Assembly: GCA_024235735.1 (NCBI GenBank)
Contig: JACKLU010000002.1
Location: forward strand, 124,001-188,000
Length of the DNA stretch: 64,000 nucleotides
Direction of reading: 5' to 3'
Origin: Burkholderiales bacterium
Lineage (GTDB): Bacteria > Pseudomonadota > Gammaproteobacteria > Burkholderiales > Nitrosomonadaceae
The stretch's first letter is position 1. Every line of letters begins with the position of its first letter. Made by a program: the position numbers and the translations under genes. Of the stretch, positions 43,281 through 52,897 are shown in pieces. The notes beneath the pieces are model-generated. The model was not told the DNA's origin, did no database searches, and saw only the letters and a list, made by a program, of their open reading frames with translations.

Positions 43281-43284
43281 AGAT

Positions 43285-43701
43285 TCAAGTAGCTATCTTT
43301 ATTAAACGTGTGCCTGTCAGGCGGTCATGAAGATACAGGTGTTCCCGGTCGATCAAAGCCCACAAAAAACCTGCGCCTAGAAATAAAGTTCCCGTTACTG
43401 CCAATAAATAACGAATGATCGCTTTACGATTGCTTAGCATTTGTCCTTCGCTGGTAACAATGCGTATTTTCCATGCCTGCATCGCCAGTGTCTGTCCGCC
43501 GTGGGTCCAGAACCAGATAAAGTAATAGCCCATTACAAACAATAGATAGAGTTGATATAGCGGTTTGAAATAGCTAGCGTTTGTATCACGAAAAACAAGA
43601 TGGAAAATGAAGCTGGCAATAAAAATGATTGCGAGCAGAATAAGAAATTCATAGAGCAAGCAAATGATTCTTCGCCAAAAGCCAGGGAACATAAATGTCA
43701 T
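43285..43701 (-). CDS. RDD family membrane protein
   Basis: 138-residue integral membrane protein with three or four helices. The RDD signature is present as an Arg near the N-terminus (PGFWRRIICLLYEF) and acidic residues near the end (ALIDREHLYLHDRLTGTRLI); the middle motif GGQTLAMQAWKIRIV is typical. Some RDD proteins are ion exchangers, most are of unknown role. AGGGTG lies seven bases before ATG 43701. It stands alone between repeat units A and B. Confidence 0.88.
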   Translation of the reverse strand: MTFMFPGFWRRIICLLYEFLILLAIIFIASFIFHLVFRDTNASYFKPLYQLYLLFVMGYYFIWFWTHGGQTLAMQAWKIRIVTSEGQMLSNRKAIIRYLLAVTGTLFLGAGFLWALIDREHLYLHDRLTGTRLIKIAT

Positions 43702-43855
43702 GATTTACACCCTGCTTAATAAATGAATGGTACGCAATGGTCTCAGAAAAGATTTATCTATGTATTTTTTATTAACAAGGATTTGACAACTATTTTTTAA
43801 AGTTACGTTTTTTTGATATTTTATATCGTAATGATAGTAAATCAACATAAAAGTT

Positions 43856-44001
43856 AAGGGCGTCTCTAAGAAAGCAGATTTTGTCACGAACACTTCGTTA
43901 CTTATATAAAAATGTTTCCTTACCTATCAATCCCGCTCTGCGCCAGCAAGTTTTGCTTGCATCACGTTGTGTTTAAAACGCTGGATTTTGGAGGCTCCCT
44001 T
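43856..44001 (-). repeat. Degenerate dispersed repeat, unit A
   Basis: About 146 bases with imperfect terminal inverted repeats (AAGGGCGTCTCTAAGA at the left; AAGGGAGCCTCCAAAA read inward from the right). It is related to unit B and to unit C. Size and ends resemble a MITE, but no coding content or clear target duplication is visible. Confidence 0.5.
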
Positions 44002-44010
44002 GAGGTAATT

Positions 44011-44160
44011 TAAGGCTATGTAACAATTAAATGTTGAATTTTCCAGCACTTTGAAGATAAATGACTTTTTAATAATCACAAAACAATTTAACCGGTTGAT
44101 TATAAATAATTCATGTAATTTGGTAAGTCATTTTCAACAACTATTTGTGACATAGCCTAA
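44011..44160. repeat. 150-bp MITE-like interrupted palindrome
   Basis: The ends pair as TAAGGCTATGT (44011-44021) with ACATAGCCTAA (44150-44160), 10 of 11. Eleven bases inward GTTGAA (44033-44038) pairs with TTCAAC (44133-44138). Further in, AAATGACTT (44059-44067) pairs exactly with AAGTCATTT (44125-44133). There is no reading frame inside. It lies ten bases from repeat unit A. Confidence 0.65.
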
Positions 44161-44244
44161 TTTAATTTCGTGTTTTCTCATAAGTCATCAAAAGAATGAA
44201 ATGCTTGTCAGAATGACCATGAATAATTTGGTAGTCCGGTAGCA

Positions 44245-45732
44245 TTAATGCGTTCTTTGCTTTTTTTTATTGATAAAAAGCGTGATTTTTGAGATTAAAT
44301 TCTGTTCCATGCCTTCTGCTCGTCCGGTCATGATCCATAAGATATATATGCTGGCCAGATAAGAGACTGCGCCGACTGTGATGTCCATTAAAAGCCTAAG
44401 AATAATATAATCCAGGTTGTCCTGGTGACAGAATTTGACCATAAAATACATGATAATTGAGGCTAGAATGGGTCTCCATATCACGCCAATAATGGATATA
44501 TAGCTTACTGGGGTGGCGAGTGTAAGCAAATAAATCATGAGAAATACAAAAATACCGGCAATAATTGTTCTGCTGAGCGCAACTTCATAAACGCCATAAG
44601 TGTGTGCGGTATACCATACAACAGGAATCAGCACCGCGAGTTGTATCCATGACTCGATTGTCGAAAGGTCACCTCTGTTTGACACGAGTAGCAATAATTC
44701 CATCGAGGAAGAAAGTGCTGCCGCGACACCAAAGACTGCTAATAGTTGTATTAATGGAATAGCATCAATCCATTTTTCGCCTAATACAAGCAGCACAAAA
44801 TCATAAGAAATTGAAGATAACCCGATGCCAGATGCAAGAATCAGACTGCTCATGATGCCGATCGTATTCAGGATATATTTTTTATATTCTTCCGGTATAT
44901 GCGCTATTTTTGCGAAATTTGGGAAAAAGGCGCGCCGTAAAGGCATCACTACTTCGTTTGACGGCATTGTTCCAATCTCGGTGGACATATGATAAACACC
45001 CATAGCTTGAGTCTCCGATGTGCCGCCTATTATAAACTGATCGGTTTTCTGATTTAAGAAATACCCCAGTCTGGATAATAGAATCCATTGAGAGAACGAC
45101 CAAATGTCCCGAATGCGTGCTAGTGAGATACGTGGACGGAATGGGTGCATGCGGTAACTGATTATGACATCAATGACTGCTGCCGCCAGCATTCCATATA
45201 CTAAAGCCCAATAACTTTTGTGAATGAATGCCAGACTGACGATGCATAAAAAGGCGAACGCTTTTTTATACAAATGAAAATTAAATTCTCTAGTAAAGTT
45301 CAGATTTTTGCGAAAATCAACGATTCCAATATTCTGAAATCCGACAATAAAAGACTTAAGCGCCAGTATATAAACAACATCAATTAGTGCGGGTTCATCA
45401 AAGTAACTGGCGGCATGAGGCGATATAACAACAAGCAACAACGCGATAAACAATCCTTGCAAAATTTGAATTGTCCATGCCGTGTCGTAGTGTTCCCGTG
45501 ATGTTTCCTGTCTTTGAATTAGTGCCAGATCAATAGCTGTCCACGAGAGCACTTCCAGAAGTCCGACAACGATAAGTGCCAATGCAACGATGCCGAAGTC
45601 AGTTGGTGTTAACAATCTGGCTAGAATGATTGTGCTCAGTATCCCAAACATACGCATCATCCATCGCATTGCTATCATCCATAGCGCGCCATTGATAAAT
45701 TTATGGTTCTGGGGTTTTGCGATATCGTTCAC
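44245..45732 (-). CDS. Oligosaccharide/polysaccharide flippase (Wzx-like)
   Basis: 495-residue polytopic membrane protein with 12-14 predicted helices, matching the MOP/polysaccharide-transport superfamily (WMIAMRWMMRMFGILSTIIL, ARLLTPTDFGIVALAL, ALVYGMLAAAVIDVIISY). It probably flips undecaprenyl-linked glycans across the inner membrane. The start is GTG 45732 with GGA eight bases upstream. The exosortase-associated ligase gene 1 kb away on the other strand may act on the same glycan. The substrate is unknown. Confidence 0.85.
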   Translation of the reverse strand: MNDIAKPQNHKFINGALWMIAMRWMMRMFGILSTIILARLLTPTDFGIVALALIVVGLLEVLSWTAIDLALIQRQETSREHYDTAWTIQILQGLFIALLLVVISPHAASYFDEPALIDVVYILALKSFIVGFQNIGIVDFRKNLNFTREFNFHLYKKAFAFLCIVSLAFIHKSYWALVYGMLAAAVIDVIISYRMHPFRPRISLARIRDIWSFSQWILLSRLGYFLNQKTDQFIIGGTSETQAMGVYHMSTEIGTMPSNEVVMPLRRAFFPNFAKIAHIPEEYKKYILNTIGIMSSLILASGIGLSSISYDFVLLVLGEKWIDAIPLIQLLAVFGVAAALSSSMELLLLVSNRGDLSTIESWIQLAVLIPVVWYTAHTYGVYEVALSRTIIAGIFVFLMIYLLTLATPVSYISIIGVIWRPILASIIMYFMVKFCHQDNLDYIILRLLMDITVGAVSYLASIYILWIMTGRAEGMEQNLISKITLFINKKKQRTH

Positions 45733-46794
45733 TTATTATTTTCCATTTTTATCAGATGCATCCTGTTTAAATGTTGTCACGTTATCAGGCGTCAGCTTGG
45801 AAGCAATAGCTTCACTATGAGAAAACTGCCTGATTTTTAATATGAGGATGGAAAGAAAAGACAATATGAAGTTAAATTTAAGAAAGGAAAGCATTATGTG
45901 GCAATAGAAGTATAAATGTCGATCAGTTTGCAGATGACATGAAAATCTGCTAACGCTGAGTAATTTTGCGAGTAAAGGACATCGCTCTTTTCACACAATT
46001 TTATTCAATGGCTAATTGTCGTATATTGAGAAAGCTTATCAATGAGGAATTAGCGATATTTTTTTGCGATAATTAGTGAATCTCGTGAGATCAGGTATGC
46101 ATCCGAATGCCTTAAAAACATTTCTTTAATCATTTCTTCTTCAAGGTTTTTTTATGGGCTGCTTTACTTTGTTCAAGATTTCTATACCGCTGTGAATAAA
46201 AGTATTTTTTTGAAGTGCGCTTCTATGATGTATTCAAGAAATCAGTTTATGAATCGATAATAATCAATTCCTGGCGCACATATAAATCGGGAACAATTTT
46301 GGGTGCATAACTCGAAGATAGTAAATTGAATAGATGACAATTCTAATTCTGCGTTAAATATTATATTAAGGTTCAGTTATTCAATTTTAATTACAAGGAA
46401 GATGTTTTTTGAATAAATTAATAGCATTGTAATCAGTTTTCGACCGTAATGCGTTTGAGAAAAAAATACTGAGGTTAGTAAAATTAATACCTCATCTAAT
46501 CAGCTAGAATCGCTTCTTGAAAGGTAATGCGGTCAAGCGACTTGTCAATACTGACACAAGGGGTGGCGTGCTATACTTTGTCATCAACACGGTTTTTTAG
46601 TTGTCCATGAAAATGAATGCTAACGCACGTTCAATATGTTTGGTATTCCTGAAAAAACTGCTTAAAGGATGGCGTTAACATTTTGTTGGTAAAAACACTA
46701 CGAGAAACGACTGTACGTAATAATTGAAAAATCCGAGAATGTCAGTCAAGCTTTTCCTTCATTCCAATAATCAGTCTATTCTTCGAGGTGCTGC
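45733..46794. other. 1.06-kb AT-rich non-coding gap
   Basis: A long divergent intergenic stretch between the flippase and the ligase with no open frame of useful length on either strand. No tRNA or terminator was found. The only local features are an imperfect dyad and promoter-like hexamers at 46541-46577. A decayed gene, an untranslated leader or an RNA gene are all possible. Confidence 0.5.
46541..46577 (+). promoter_or_regulatory. Candidate promoter with overlapping dyad
   Basis: CTGACA (46551-46556) and TATACT (46572-46577) each match the sigma-70 hexamers at 5 of 6, with a short 15-base spacer. CTTGTCA/TGACACAAG at 46541-46560 is an imperfect palindrome over the -35 element. It would give a leader of over 200 bases before the ligase gene. 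Confidence 0.3.
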
Positions 46795-48066
46795 TTGAGG
46801 GATTTGCTCGTTTTTTTGATTGTTTTTGGAGTCATTCCCTATATCTTCAAAAGACCGCATTTCGGCATTTATCTCTGGTCCTGGATTGGTTATATGAATC
46901 CGCACAGATTAGGCTGGGGATTTGCCTACAATTTTCCTTTTGCGTCACTAGCCGGTTTAATTACCTTAATTTCCTGTCTCTTCTCATGGAAGAAGCTTAA
47001 ATTTTTCTGGTCACCCGTTATCGGTTGGTTAATTCTGTTTAATGTCTGGATGTTTATTTCAACTTTTGTGGCAATGTATCCGGAAGATGCCTGGGTGCAA
47101 TGGGAAAAAGTATTTAAAATTCAGCTGATGACTTTTATTTCCCTTTGGGCTTTAACCGACAGGGAAAAAATACATATTTTTGTTTGGATAATTTTTATTT
47201 CAATTGGTTTTTTTGGGTTTAAAGGTGGAATTTTTACATTAATGACCGGGGGAGCTTACCATGTTTTGGGTCCTGGAGGATTCATTGGCGGGAATACCGA
47301 GATTGGCCTGGCACTTGTTATGGTCATGCCGCTGGCGTGGTACCTTTACTTACATTCTCACAACAAATGGGTTCGCTATGGCCTTTTACTATCAATGGCG
47401 CTAATTTCCATAGGTATTCTCGGAACGCAGTCGCGCGGTGCTTTTCTGGCAATCATAGCGGTATCATTTTTTTTATGGCTGAAGAGCAGGCGCAAGGGTA
47501 TTATCTTTGTGGCTTTAATGCTGCTATCTCCGGTTTTTTACATGTTTATGCCGCAATCGTGGCATGATCGAATGGCAACTATCGGTACGTACAAAGAAGA
47601 CGAATCAGCCATGGCGCGTCTAAAATCGTGGGAGTTCGGGTATAAGATGGCGCTGGACCGACCTTTGACCGGTGGAGGTTTTGAAAGTCATACTGTTGAA
47701 AATTACATACGCTACGTTCCTCATCAGGTTGAATCGGGTGAGGCTACATTTCATGATTATCACAGCATTTATTTTGAAGTATTGGCGGAACATGGGTTCG
47801 TTGGTCTGTTCATCTTTTTGATGCTTTTTTTACAATACTGGCGAACGGCTAATAAAGTAATCAAGATCACTAAAAATTCAGAGCAGAATAAATGGGCGCT
47901 TGATCTGGCGGCGATGTTGCAGGTTTCGTTTGTCGGATACACGGTAGGCGGGGCTTTTCTGGGGCTGGCTTATTTTGATCTTTTTTATCATTATCTTGTT
48001 ATCCTGATTCTGGTTTTGAAACTTCTGGAAGAGCAAGCCGAGAAACAAGAAAAAGTATTCGCTTAG
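46795..48066 (+). CDS. Putative O-glycosylation ligase, exosortase A system-associated
   Basis: 423-residue polytopic membrane protein of the Wzy/WaaL O-antigen-ligase superfamily. It matches the exosortase-A-associated ligase type from its N-terminus (RDLLVFLIVFGVIPYIFKRP, GIYLWSWIGYMNPHRLGWGF) through GTQSRGAFLAI to the large periplasmic loop with FHDYHSIYFEVLAEHGFVGL. It is thought to transfer glycan to protein or lipid in strains with exosortase A. The start is TTG 46795 with GAGGTG five bases before it. The PEP-CTERM protein at 2.8 kb may be a client. Confidence 0.88.
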   Translation: MRDLLVFLIVFGVIPYIFKRPHFGIYLWSWIGYMNPHRLGWGFAYNFPFASLAGLITLISCLFSWKKLKFFWSPVIGWLILFNVWMFISTFVAMYPEDAWVQWEKVFKIQLMTFISLWALTDREKIHIFVWIIFISIGFFGFKGGIFTLMTGGAYHVLGPGGFIGGNTEIGLALVMVMPLAWYLYLHSHNKWVRYGLLLSMALISIGILGTQSRGAFLAIIAVSFFLWLKSRRKGIIFVALMLLSPVFYMFMPQSWHDRMATIGTYKEDESAMARLKSWEFGYKMALDRPLTGGGFESHTVENYIRYVPHQVESGEATFHDYHSIYFEVLAEHGFVGLFIFLMLFLQYWRTANKVIKITKNSEQNKWALDLAAMLQVSFVGYTVGGAFLGLAYFDLFYHYLVILILVLKLLEEQAEKQEKVFA

Positions 48067-48109
48067 TATTTGCGCCATATTTTTCCTGTTTAATTGTTAT
48101 TTATAAAAT

Positions 48110-48195
48110 AAGGGAGTCTCTGAAAATTTAAGGTCTTAAACATTAAATGAGCAAAATGCGATGCGAGCAAAAAATATTGACGCAGTCTATAGAGA
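48110..48195 (+). repeat. Degenerate dispersed repeat, unit C (partial)
   Basis: It starts AAGGGAGTCTCTGAAAAT like the right end of unit A, and contains gcgagcaaaaaat (48163-48175), present inverted in unit B. Similarity to A stops near GCAG (about 48185), so this is a partial copy just upstream of the cyclophilin gene. Confidence 0.45.
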
Positions 48196-48228
48196 TGCTC
48201 ATAAACTTAATTCTCAGATAAATCAGCT

Positions 48229-49146
48229 ATGGCTTTTTCTCGAATTTATTCAAAAATAATCGCTTTGGTTATTTTGTCAGTTTTTCCGGGGCTGTCTCAA
48301 GCTCACTCCGTCGCCTGTTTCATCAGCAACATGGGGCAATTTTGCATGGAGTTGTTTGAGCGGCAGGCGCCAGGAACGGTCGCCAATTTTATCCGTTATA
48401 TCGATAGTGGCGCGTATGCGCAAAGCATTTTTCATCGCAGCATGCCTGGCTTTGTGATTCAGGGAGGGGGATTCAAAGTGACCGGCAGCGATACCGGCGC
48501 AAAAGTATCGGTGGTAGATGTGTTCGATCCAATCAAGAATGAATTTGGTATTTCCAATACGCGGGGCACGGTGGCGATGGCCAAGGTGGGGAGAGATCCA
48601 GATAGCGCAACCAGTCAGTGGTTTGTCAGTCTTGCAGATAATTCAGCAAATCTTGATAACCAGAATGGCGGTTTTACGGTGTTTGCGAAAATTCTCTATG
48701 ATGGCATGGCAATATTCGATACCATTGCTGCGCTCCAAAGAGTTAATTTTGGTGGTGCGTTATCCACTACACCGACAATTAATTTTGATGTCACACAAAC
48801 CCCTCAGGTTGATAATTTTGTCGTCATCAGTAGTGTTGATGTGCACGATGTGACCGGTGTTTTTGACGGCAGTGCGGTTGGTTTCACTGTTGATACCGGC
48901 AATAACAATTTTTTTGATGTCCGATTACAGCTTGTTGCGGCTGAATCCGGTATTGTGTTCGAGCTTGATCAGGACAGCATTACATTTTTATCCGCAGCAC
49001 CTGAAAACAGGGCGACTTTTTCCGCCGGGGATGGCACGTTGATTATTCCGTCTGTCATGATTGATGCAACAACGATCGTGAAGAATGTCGTTCTGACGCT
49101 GATCGATCCGGTCAGCGTTCAATTTGCTCTGGTGAGTTTTGAATAA
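48229..49146 (+). CDS. Secreted cyclophilin-type peptidyl-prolyl isomerase with C-terminal extension
   Basis: 305-residue exported protein. The signal peptide ends near PGLSQA. Residues 27-205 form a bacterial cyclophilin domain (NMGQFCMELFERQAPGTVANF, FHRSMPGFVIQGGG, GTVAMAKVGRDPDSATSQWF). The last 100 residues are beta-rich, without a recognised family (FTVDTGNNNFFDVRLQL). No PEP-CTERM tag is present. The ribosome site before ATG 48229 is weak. It would act on periplasmic or extracellular protein folding. Confidence 0.87.
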   Translation: MAFSRIYSKIIALVILSVFPGLSQAHSVACFISNMGQFCMELFERQAPGTVANFIRYIDSGAYAQSIFHRSMPGFVIQGGGFKVTGSDTGAKVSVVDVFDPIKNEFGISNTRGTVAMAKVGRDPDSATSQWFVSLADNSANLDNQNGGFTVFAKILYDGMAIFDTIAALQRVNFGGALSTTPTINFDVTQTPQVDNFVVISSVDVHDVTGVFDGSAVGFTVDTGNNNFFDVRLQLVAAESGIVFELDQDSITFLSAAPENRATFSAGDGTLIIPSVMIDATTIVKNVVLTLIDPVSVQFALVSFE

Positions 49147-49189
49147 AGAGCGTTTGTGAAGCTGTCTCAGGTCAACCTGTTATTTGACG

Positions 49190-50311
49190 TTACCGTTCCA
49201 CTGTGCTGTGCAACTGGATTATTTCCAGCAGATGTTCGCGATCAATCCAGCCCACGATATTTTTTTCATCGGCAACAGGGACTTGATTAATGTTGTGTTC
49301 GCGCATGATCTTCAATACCTCGAGAATGCTGTTTGATGGTTTTGCCGTATGAAGGCGATTAACCGGTGTCATTTTCATGCGTACTGGTGTTTCAGGCCAT
49401 TGTTCGCGCGGGCATTTGATAACGTCATTGAGTGTGATCAGGCCAATCGGTTTATGATCTTCAATAACCAGCGCCGAGCGCTGGCCGGTAAACAACATTT
49501 GTTCGTCTATCCACTGTACGATGGGCGTATCGGCGGACACCATTGGCACCGTTTTCTTCATGACATCACCGACTTTAACATGCGCTGCAAGACGTTCAGT
49601 AAAATAAGCGCGCCGACTGCCTTCGGCTGCGGCAAACAGAAACCAGCCTATTGCAATAAGCCATAATCCGTTGATCAGCATGCCGGGCAGCAATCCGATC
49701 AGTGCGCCTGAAGACATCAAACCGAATGCAACAATTTTTCCGCCCAGCACGGCCCAGCGGGTTCCTTTGTCGGCATTGCCCGTTAACCGCCAGATCAGCG
49801 CACGAAAGACACGACCGCCATCAAGTGGATAACCCGGTACTAAATTGAATATCGCCAGAACAAGATTTATCGTAGCGAGCCAGTTGAAAGCTTCGGTAAC
49901 TGTGTCGCTGTATGACGAAGATCCAATGGATAAAATATGAAACAACGCAGCCAGCGCAAAACTGACCAGCGGCCCGGCAATGGCAATATAAAACTCGGTT
50001 GCCGCCGTATCGGCATCCTTTTCCGCCTGCGCAATGCCGCCGAAGATAAACAGTGTGATTGCGTGAACCTGAACACCGCGGGCTATCGCGACCAAACTGT
50101 GTCCCAGTTCGTGCAGAACTATACTGATAAAATACATCAACGTAGTCAGCACGGCTGTCAATACAACAGCGCCTATCTGCCACTCGGCATGCGTTTCTCT
50201 GAAGAAAGTGGTCAGTGCGCTGCTGAGCAGGAAAAAAACGATAAACCATGAATAGTGAACGCCAATTCGGATACCCGCTATCGAGCCGATGCGCCATGAT
50301 GATTCCAGCAT
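49190..50311 (-). CDS. Site-2 protease family protein (M50B) with two CBS domains
   Basis: 373-residue intramembrane zinc metalloprotease of the SpoIVFB/Rv2869-like CBS-containing group. The zinc motif HExxH is in IVLHELGHSLVAIA (H67, E68, H71) and the third ligand is in NLVPGYPLDGGRVF (D164). Six or so membrane helices occupy residues 1-225. Two CBS domains follow (to residue 370), usually adenine-nucleotide sensors. AAGGGAG lies upstream of ATG 50311. The substrate is unknown. Confidence 0.92.
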   Translation of the reverse strand: MLESSWRIGSIAGIRIGVHYSWFIVFFLLSSALTTFFRETHAEWQIGAVVLTAVLTTLMYFISIVLHELGHSLVAIARGVQVHAITLFIFGGIAQAEKDADTAATEFYIAIAGPLVSFALAALFHILSIGSSSYSDTVTEAFNWLATINLVLAIFNLVPGYPLDGGRVFRALIWRLTGNADKGTRWAVLGGKIVAFGLMSSGALIGLLPGMLINGLWLIAIGWFLFAAAEGSRRAYFTERLAAHVKVGDVMKKTVPMVSADTPIVQWIDEQMLFTGQRSALVIEDHKPIGLITLNDVIKCPREQWPETPVRMKMTPVNRLHTAKPSNSILEVLKIMREHNINQVPVADEKNIVGWIDREHLLEIIQLHSTVER

Positions 50312-50505
50312 TTAAAAAGCTCCCTTTGACAAAGGTGGTCATGGGAACAATGATACGCGGTATTTCGGCGCAGAAAAGGCTTCTGTTGGGTTTTTCGTCC
50401 GGATTTGAAAGAAGATTGTATTACAATGTGTTATGTGATTCGTTGATTTTAGCAGTGGTGTGCCTGCTTGCATCGAATCTTCTGCTTCTTTATTAGCGGG
50501 AGGGC

Positions 50506-52140
50506 GTGACTGCCGTCGACAAAATGAAATCTTCGCAGAGCACGGTATTCATATTAGGACAGGATACTGACGTTGAGTCGCTGGTTGGATTATTGTGTCG
50601 GCAATATCCTGTGCACAAAGTTTTTGACACACAGCTGAAGAGACATTACCTGGATTCTTTTGATTGGCGGTTATATCGGAATAATCGGGTGTGCGGGTGG
50701 GATATGCCGGATGGAGGCGAGCATAAGATAAGCGAGAGTATATTTTTTGTTCGCGACAAGAAAACCAGTGACAGTGTCTGCGAATTTGCGATCGACCGGA
50801 TCCCCCGTTTCCCAAGAGATATTGCGCACCAGACATGCCGCAGGATTCTGGGTGACTTGCTTGATGCCAGAGCATTAATACCAGTAGTAATAGTTAATGT
50901 CAGGAGCAGGCAATTCAATATCCTGAATGAGGAAGGCAAAATGGTGGCGGCGGTTCGGGTGGAAAGCCATGCGCTGGTTGACGACAAGGGTAATGCATTT
51001 CATATCGGACGAGTGATTGTTTCACCTGTCAAGGGTTATCGAAAAGTATTCATGCAGCTCAAGCGCTATGTTTCCGGGCAGCTGCGGTTGCCTTACGAAC
51101 AATTTGCACTACTCGACGAGATTCTTGCTGCGATTGGCAAAGTGCCTGATCCTTCTGTGTATGCGGGTGTCTGCAAGCTTGATGATTCACTTAATACATG
51201 GGAGGCGGTCCGATTACTATTACGGTATTTATTCCGGGTAATGCAAATCAACGAACCTGGCCTGCGCGATGCGGTTGATTCGGAATTTCTGCATGATTAT
51301 CGGGTGGCGATCAGACGCATACGATCCCTATTGAGTCAGATTAAACATATTTTTCCTGCCGGGCAACTGGCGTATTTTAAGCGCGAGTTTTATTGGCTGG
51401 GCCAGATAACCGGTCCCATGCGTGATCTTGATGTTTATTTACTTACATTTGATGTGTACAGGCAAGCGTTACCTAGAGCAATGCAGGAAAATATTACGCC
51501 CTTTCATGTGTTTCTTGAACGTCACCGGAAAATTGAACATACCAGGCTTTGCCGCAAGCTTGAGTCAAAGCGATATCAACAGTTGATCAAGGCATGCCGT
51601 GCTATGCTGGATAACGAAAATATCCAGTCACATGCTACTGCGTCGCAGGAAACGATAAATGCCGCTAAGCCTGTCAGACAGGTTGTCGGCAAATGTATAG
51701 TAAGGTTATACAAGCAGATACTTCAGGAGGGAAGTTTGATTACACCGGAATCGCGGGATGAAGACTTACACGAGCTACGCAAAACCTGTAAGAAATTTCG
51801 CTATCTGGTCGAGTTCTTCCATGATTTTTATTCTAAAAGTGTCGTCATAGGCCTGCTGAAAATACTTAAACAGCTCCAGGATCACCTGGGTGAGTTTCAG
51901 GATTCATGCGTACAAACAACACAATTATGTGATTTTGCGGAGCAGATGCAACAGGAGGGACTGGCTGATGCCAGAACAATCATGGCGATGGGGGTTCTTG
52001 TGGAAAAACTGAATGCGCGCAAGGCAGTGATTCGAGCTGAGTTTGAACATTGCTTCGAAACGTTCGCGCAACCGGATAACCGAGTTGCATTTATGAATAC
52101 ATTTAGCTTGCACAATCAATCCCGAGGCAGAACAGTATGA
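50506..52140 (+). CDS. CYTH-like / CHAD domain protein
   Basis: 544-residue cytosolic protein. The N-terminal 215 residues resemble a CYTH/triphosphatase fold (HYLDSFDWRLYRNNRV), but the ExExK start motif of active enzymes is missing. Residues about 230-515 are a CHAD domain with conserved His/Arg/Lys helices (FLHDYRVAIRRIRSLL, DLHELRKTCKKFRYLVEFF). Family knowledge: CHAD domains bind inorganic polyphosphate and localise to polyphosphate granules. It overlaps parA by four bases. The start is unsure: GTG 50506 is almost touching GGGAGGG, and ATG 50524 is far from it. Confidence 0.85.
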   Translation: MTAVDKMKSSQSTVFILGQDTDVESLVGLLCRQYPVHKVFDTQLKRHYLDSFDWRLYRNNRVCGWDMPDGGEHKISESIFFVRDKKTSDSVCEFAIDRIPRFPRDIAHQTCRRILGDLLDARALIPVVIVNVRSRQFNILNEEGKMVAAVRVESHALVDDKGNAFHIGRVIVSPVKGYRKVFMQLKRYVSGQLRLPYEQFALLDEILAAIGKVPDPSVYAGVCKLDDSLNTWEAVRLLLRYLFRVMQINEPGLRDAVDSEFLHDYRVAIRRIRSLLSQIKHIFPAGQLAYFKREFYWLGQITGPMRDLDVYLLTFDVYRQALPRAMQENITPFHVFLERHRKIEHTRLCRKLESKRYQQLIKACRAMLDNENIQSHATASQETINAAKPVRQVVGKCIVRLYKQILQEGSLITPESRDEDLHELRKTCKKFRYLVEFFHDFYSKSVVIGLLKILKQLQDHLGEFQDSCVQTTQLCDFAEQMQQEGLADARTIMAMGVLVEKLNARKAVIRAEFEHCFETFAQPDNRVAFMNTFSLHNQSRGRTV

Positions 52141-52871
52141 AGGTAATCGCTTGCTACAATATCAAAGGAGGTGTCGGGAAAACAGCGGCGACCGTTAATC
52201 TGGCCTATTTCGCTGCGCTTGCCGGCGCCCGGACTTTGGTCTGGGATCTTGATCCGCAGGGCGCTGCGAGCTTTTATTTCCGGATTAAACCGAAGGTTAA
52301 GAAAGGCGGAAAAGGTTTGTTGACCAGCAAGAAAATGCCGAGTGATGTTATTAAGGGCACGGATTATCAATCTCTTGATCTCTTGCCTGCCGATTTTTCC
52401 TATCGTCATCTTGATTTGCAACTGGATGATTTCAAAAATCCGGATATGCAGTTGCGCAAGCTGCTTAAGCCGTTGAAGACTGAATATGATTATATTTTTC
52501 TGGATTGTCCGCCCGGTGTCTCCTTGATATCAGAGAATATACTGAACGCCGCAGACTGGATCATTGTACCGACAATACCGACAACGTTATCTTTGCGGAC
52601 ACTGGATCAGATAGGTGACTTCTGTGAAAAAATAGGCATTGTTTCTTCCAGAGTTCTGGCGTTTTTCTCCATGATCGATCTTCGCAAGAAGCTGCATAGA
52701 CAGATTGTCGAAAACCCGCCGGTGAATACGCAGCTGTTGAAAACCTGTATACCTTATGCCAGTGATGTTGAGCTGATGGGCATTCATCGCCAGCCAGTAG
52801 CTGTGTTCGCGAAAAACAGCAAAGCAAGCCAGGCCTATCAGGTACTCTGGAACGAAATTATGAGTCTGTAA
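52137..52871 (+). CDS. ParA family ATPase
   Basis: 244-residue ParA/MinD-type ATPase. The deviant Walker A with signature lysine is YNIKGGVGKTAATVNLA, followed by WDLDPQGAAS and Walker B IFLDCPPGVS. It has no N-terminal DNA-binding domain, like cargo-positioning ParAs. ATG 52137 overlaps the CHAD gene stop (ATGA) and GAGG lies nine bases upstream. No ParB gene follows. The flanking CHAD and SixA genes suggest a phosphate-granule cargo rather than plasmid or chromosome partition; this is inference. Confidence 0.9.
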   Translation: MKVIACYNIKGGVGKTAATVNLAYFAALAGARTLVWDLDPQGAASFYFRIKPKVKKGGKGLLTSKKMPSDVIKGTDYQSLDLLPADFSYRHLDLQLDDFKNPDMQLRKLLKPLKTEYDYIFLDCPPGVSLISENILNAADWIIVPTIPTTLSLRTLDQIGDFCEKIGIVSSRVLAFFSMIDLRKKLHRQIVENPPVNTQLLKTCIPYASDVELMGIHRQPVAVFAKNSKASQAYQVLWNEIMSL

Positions 52872-52897
52872 CCGCTCCAAATACAGGAGAAAATACT

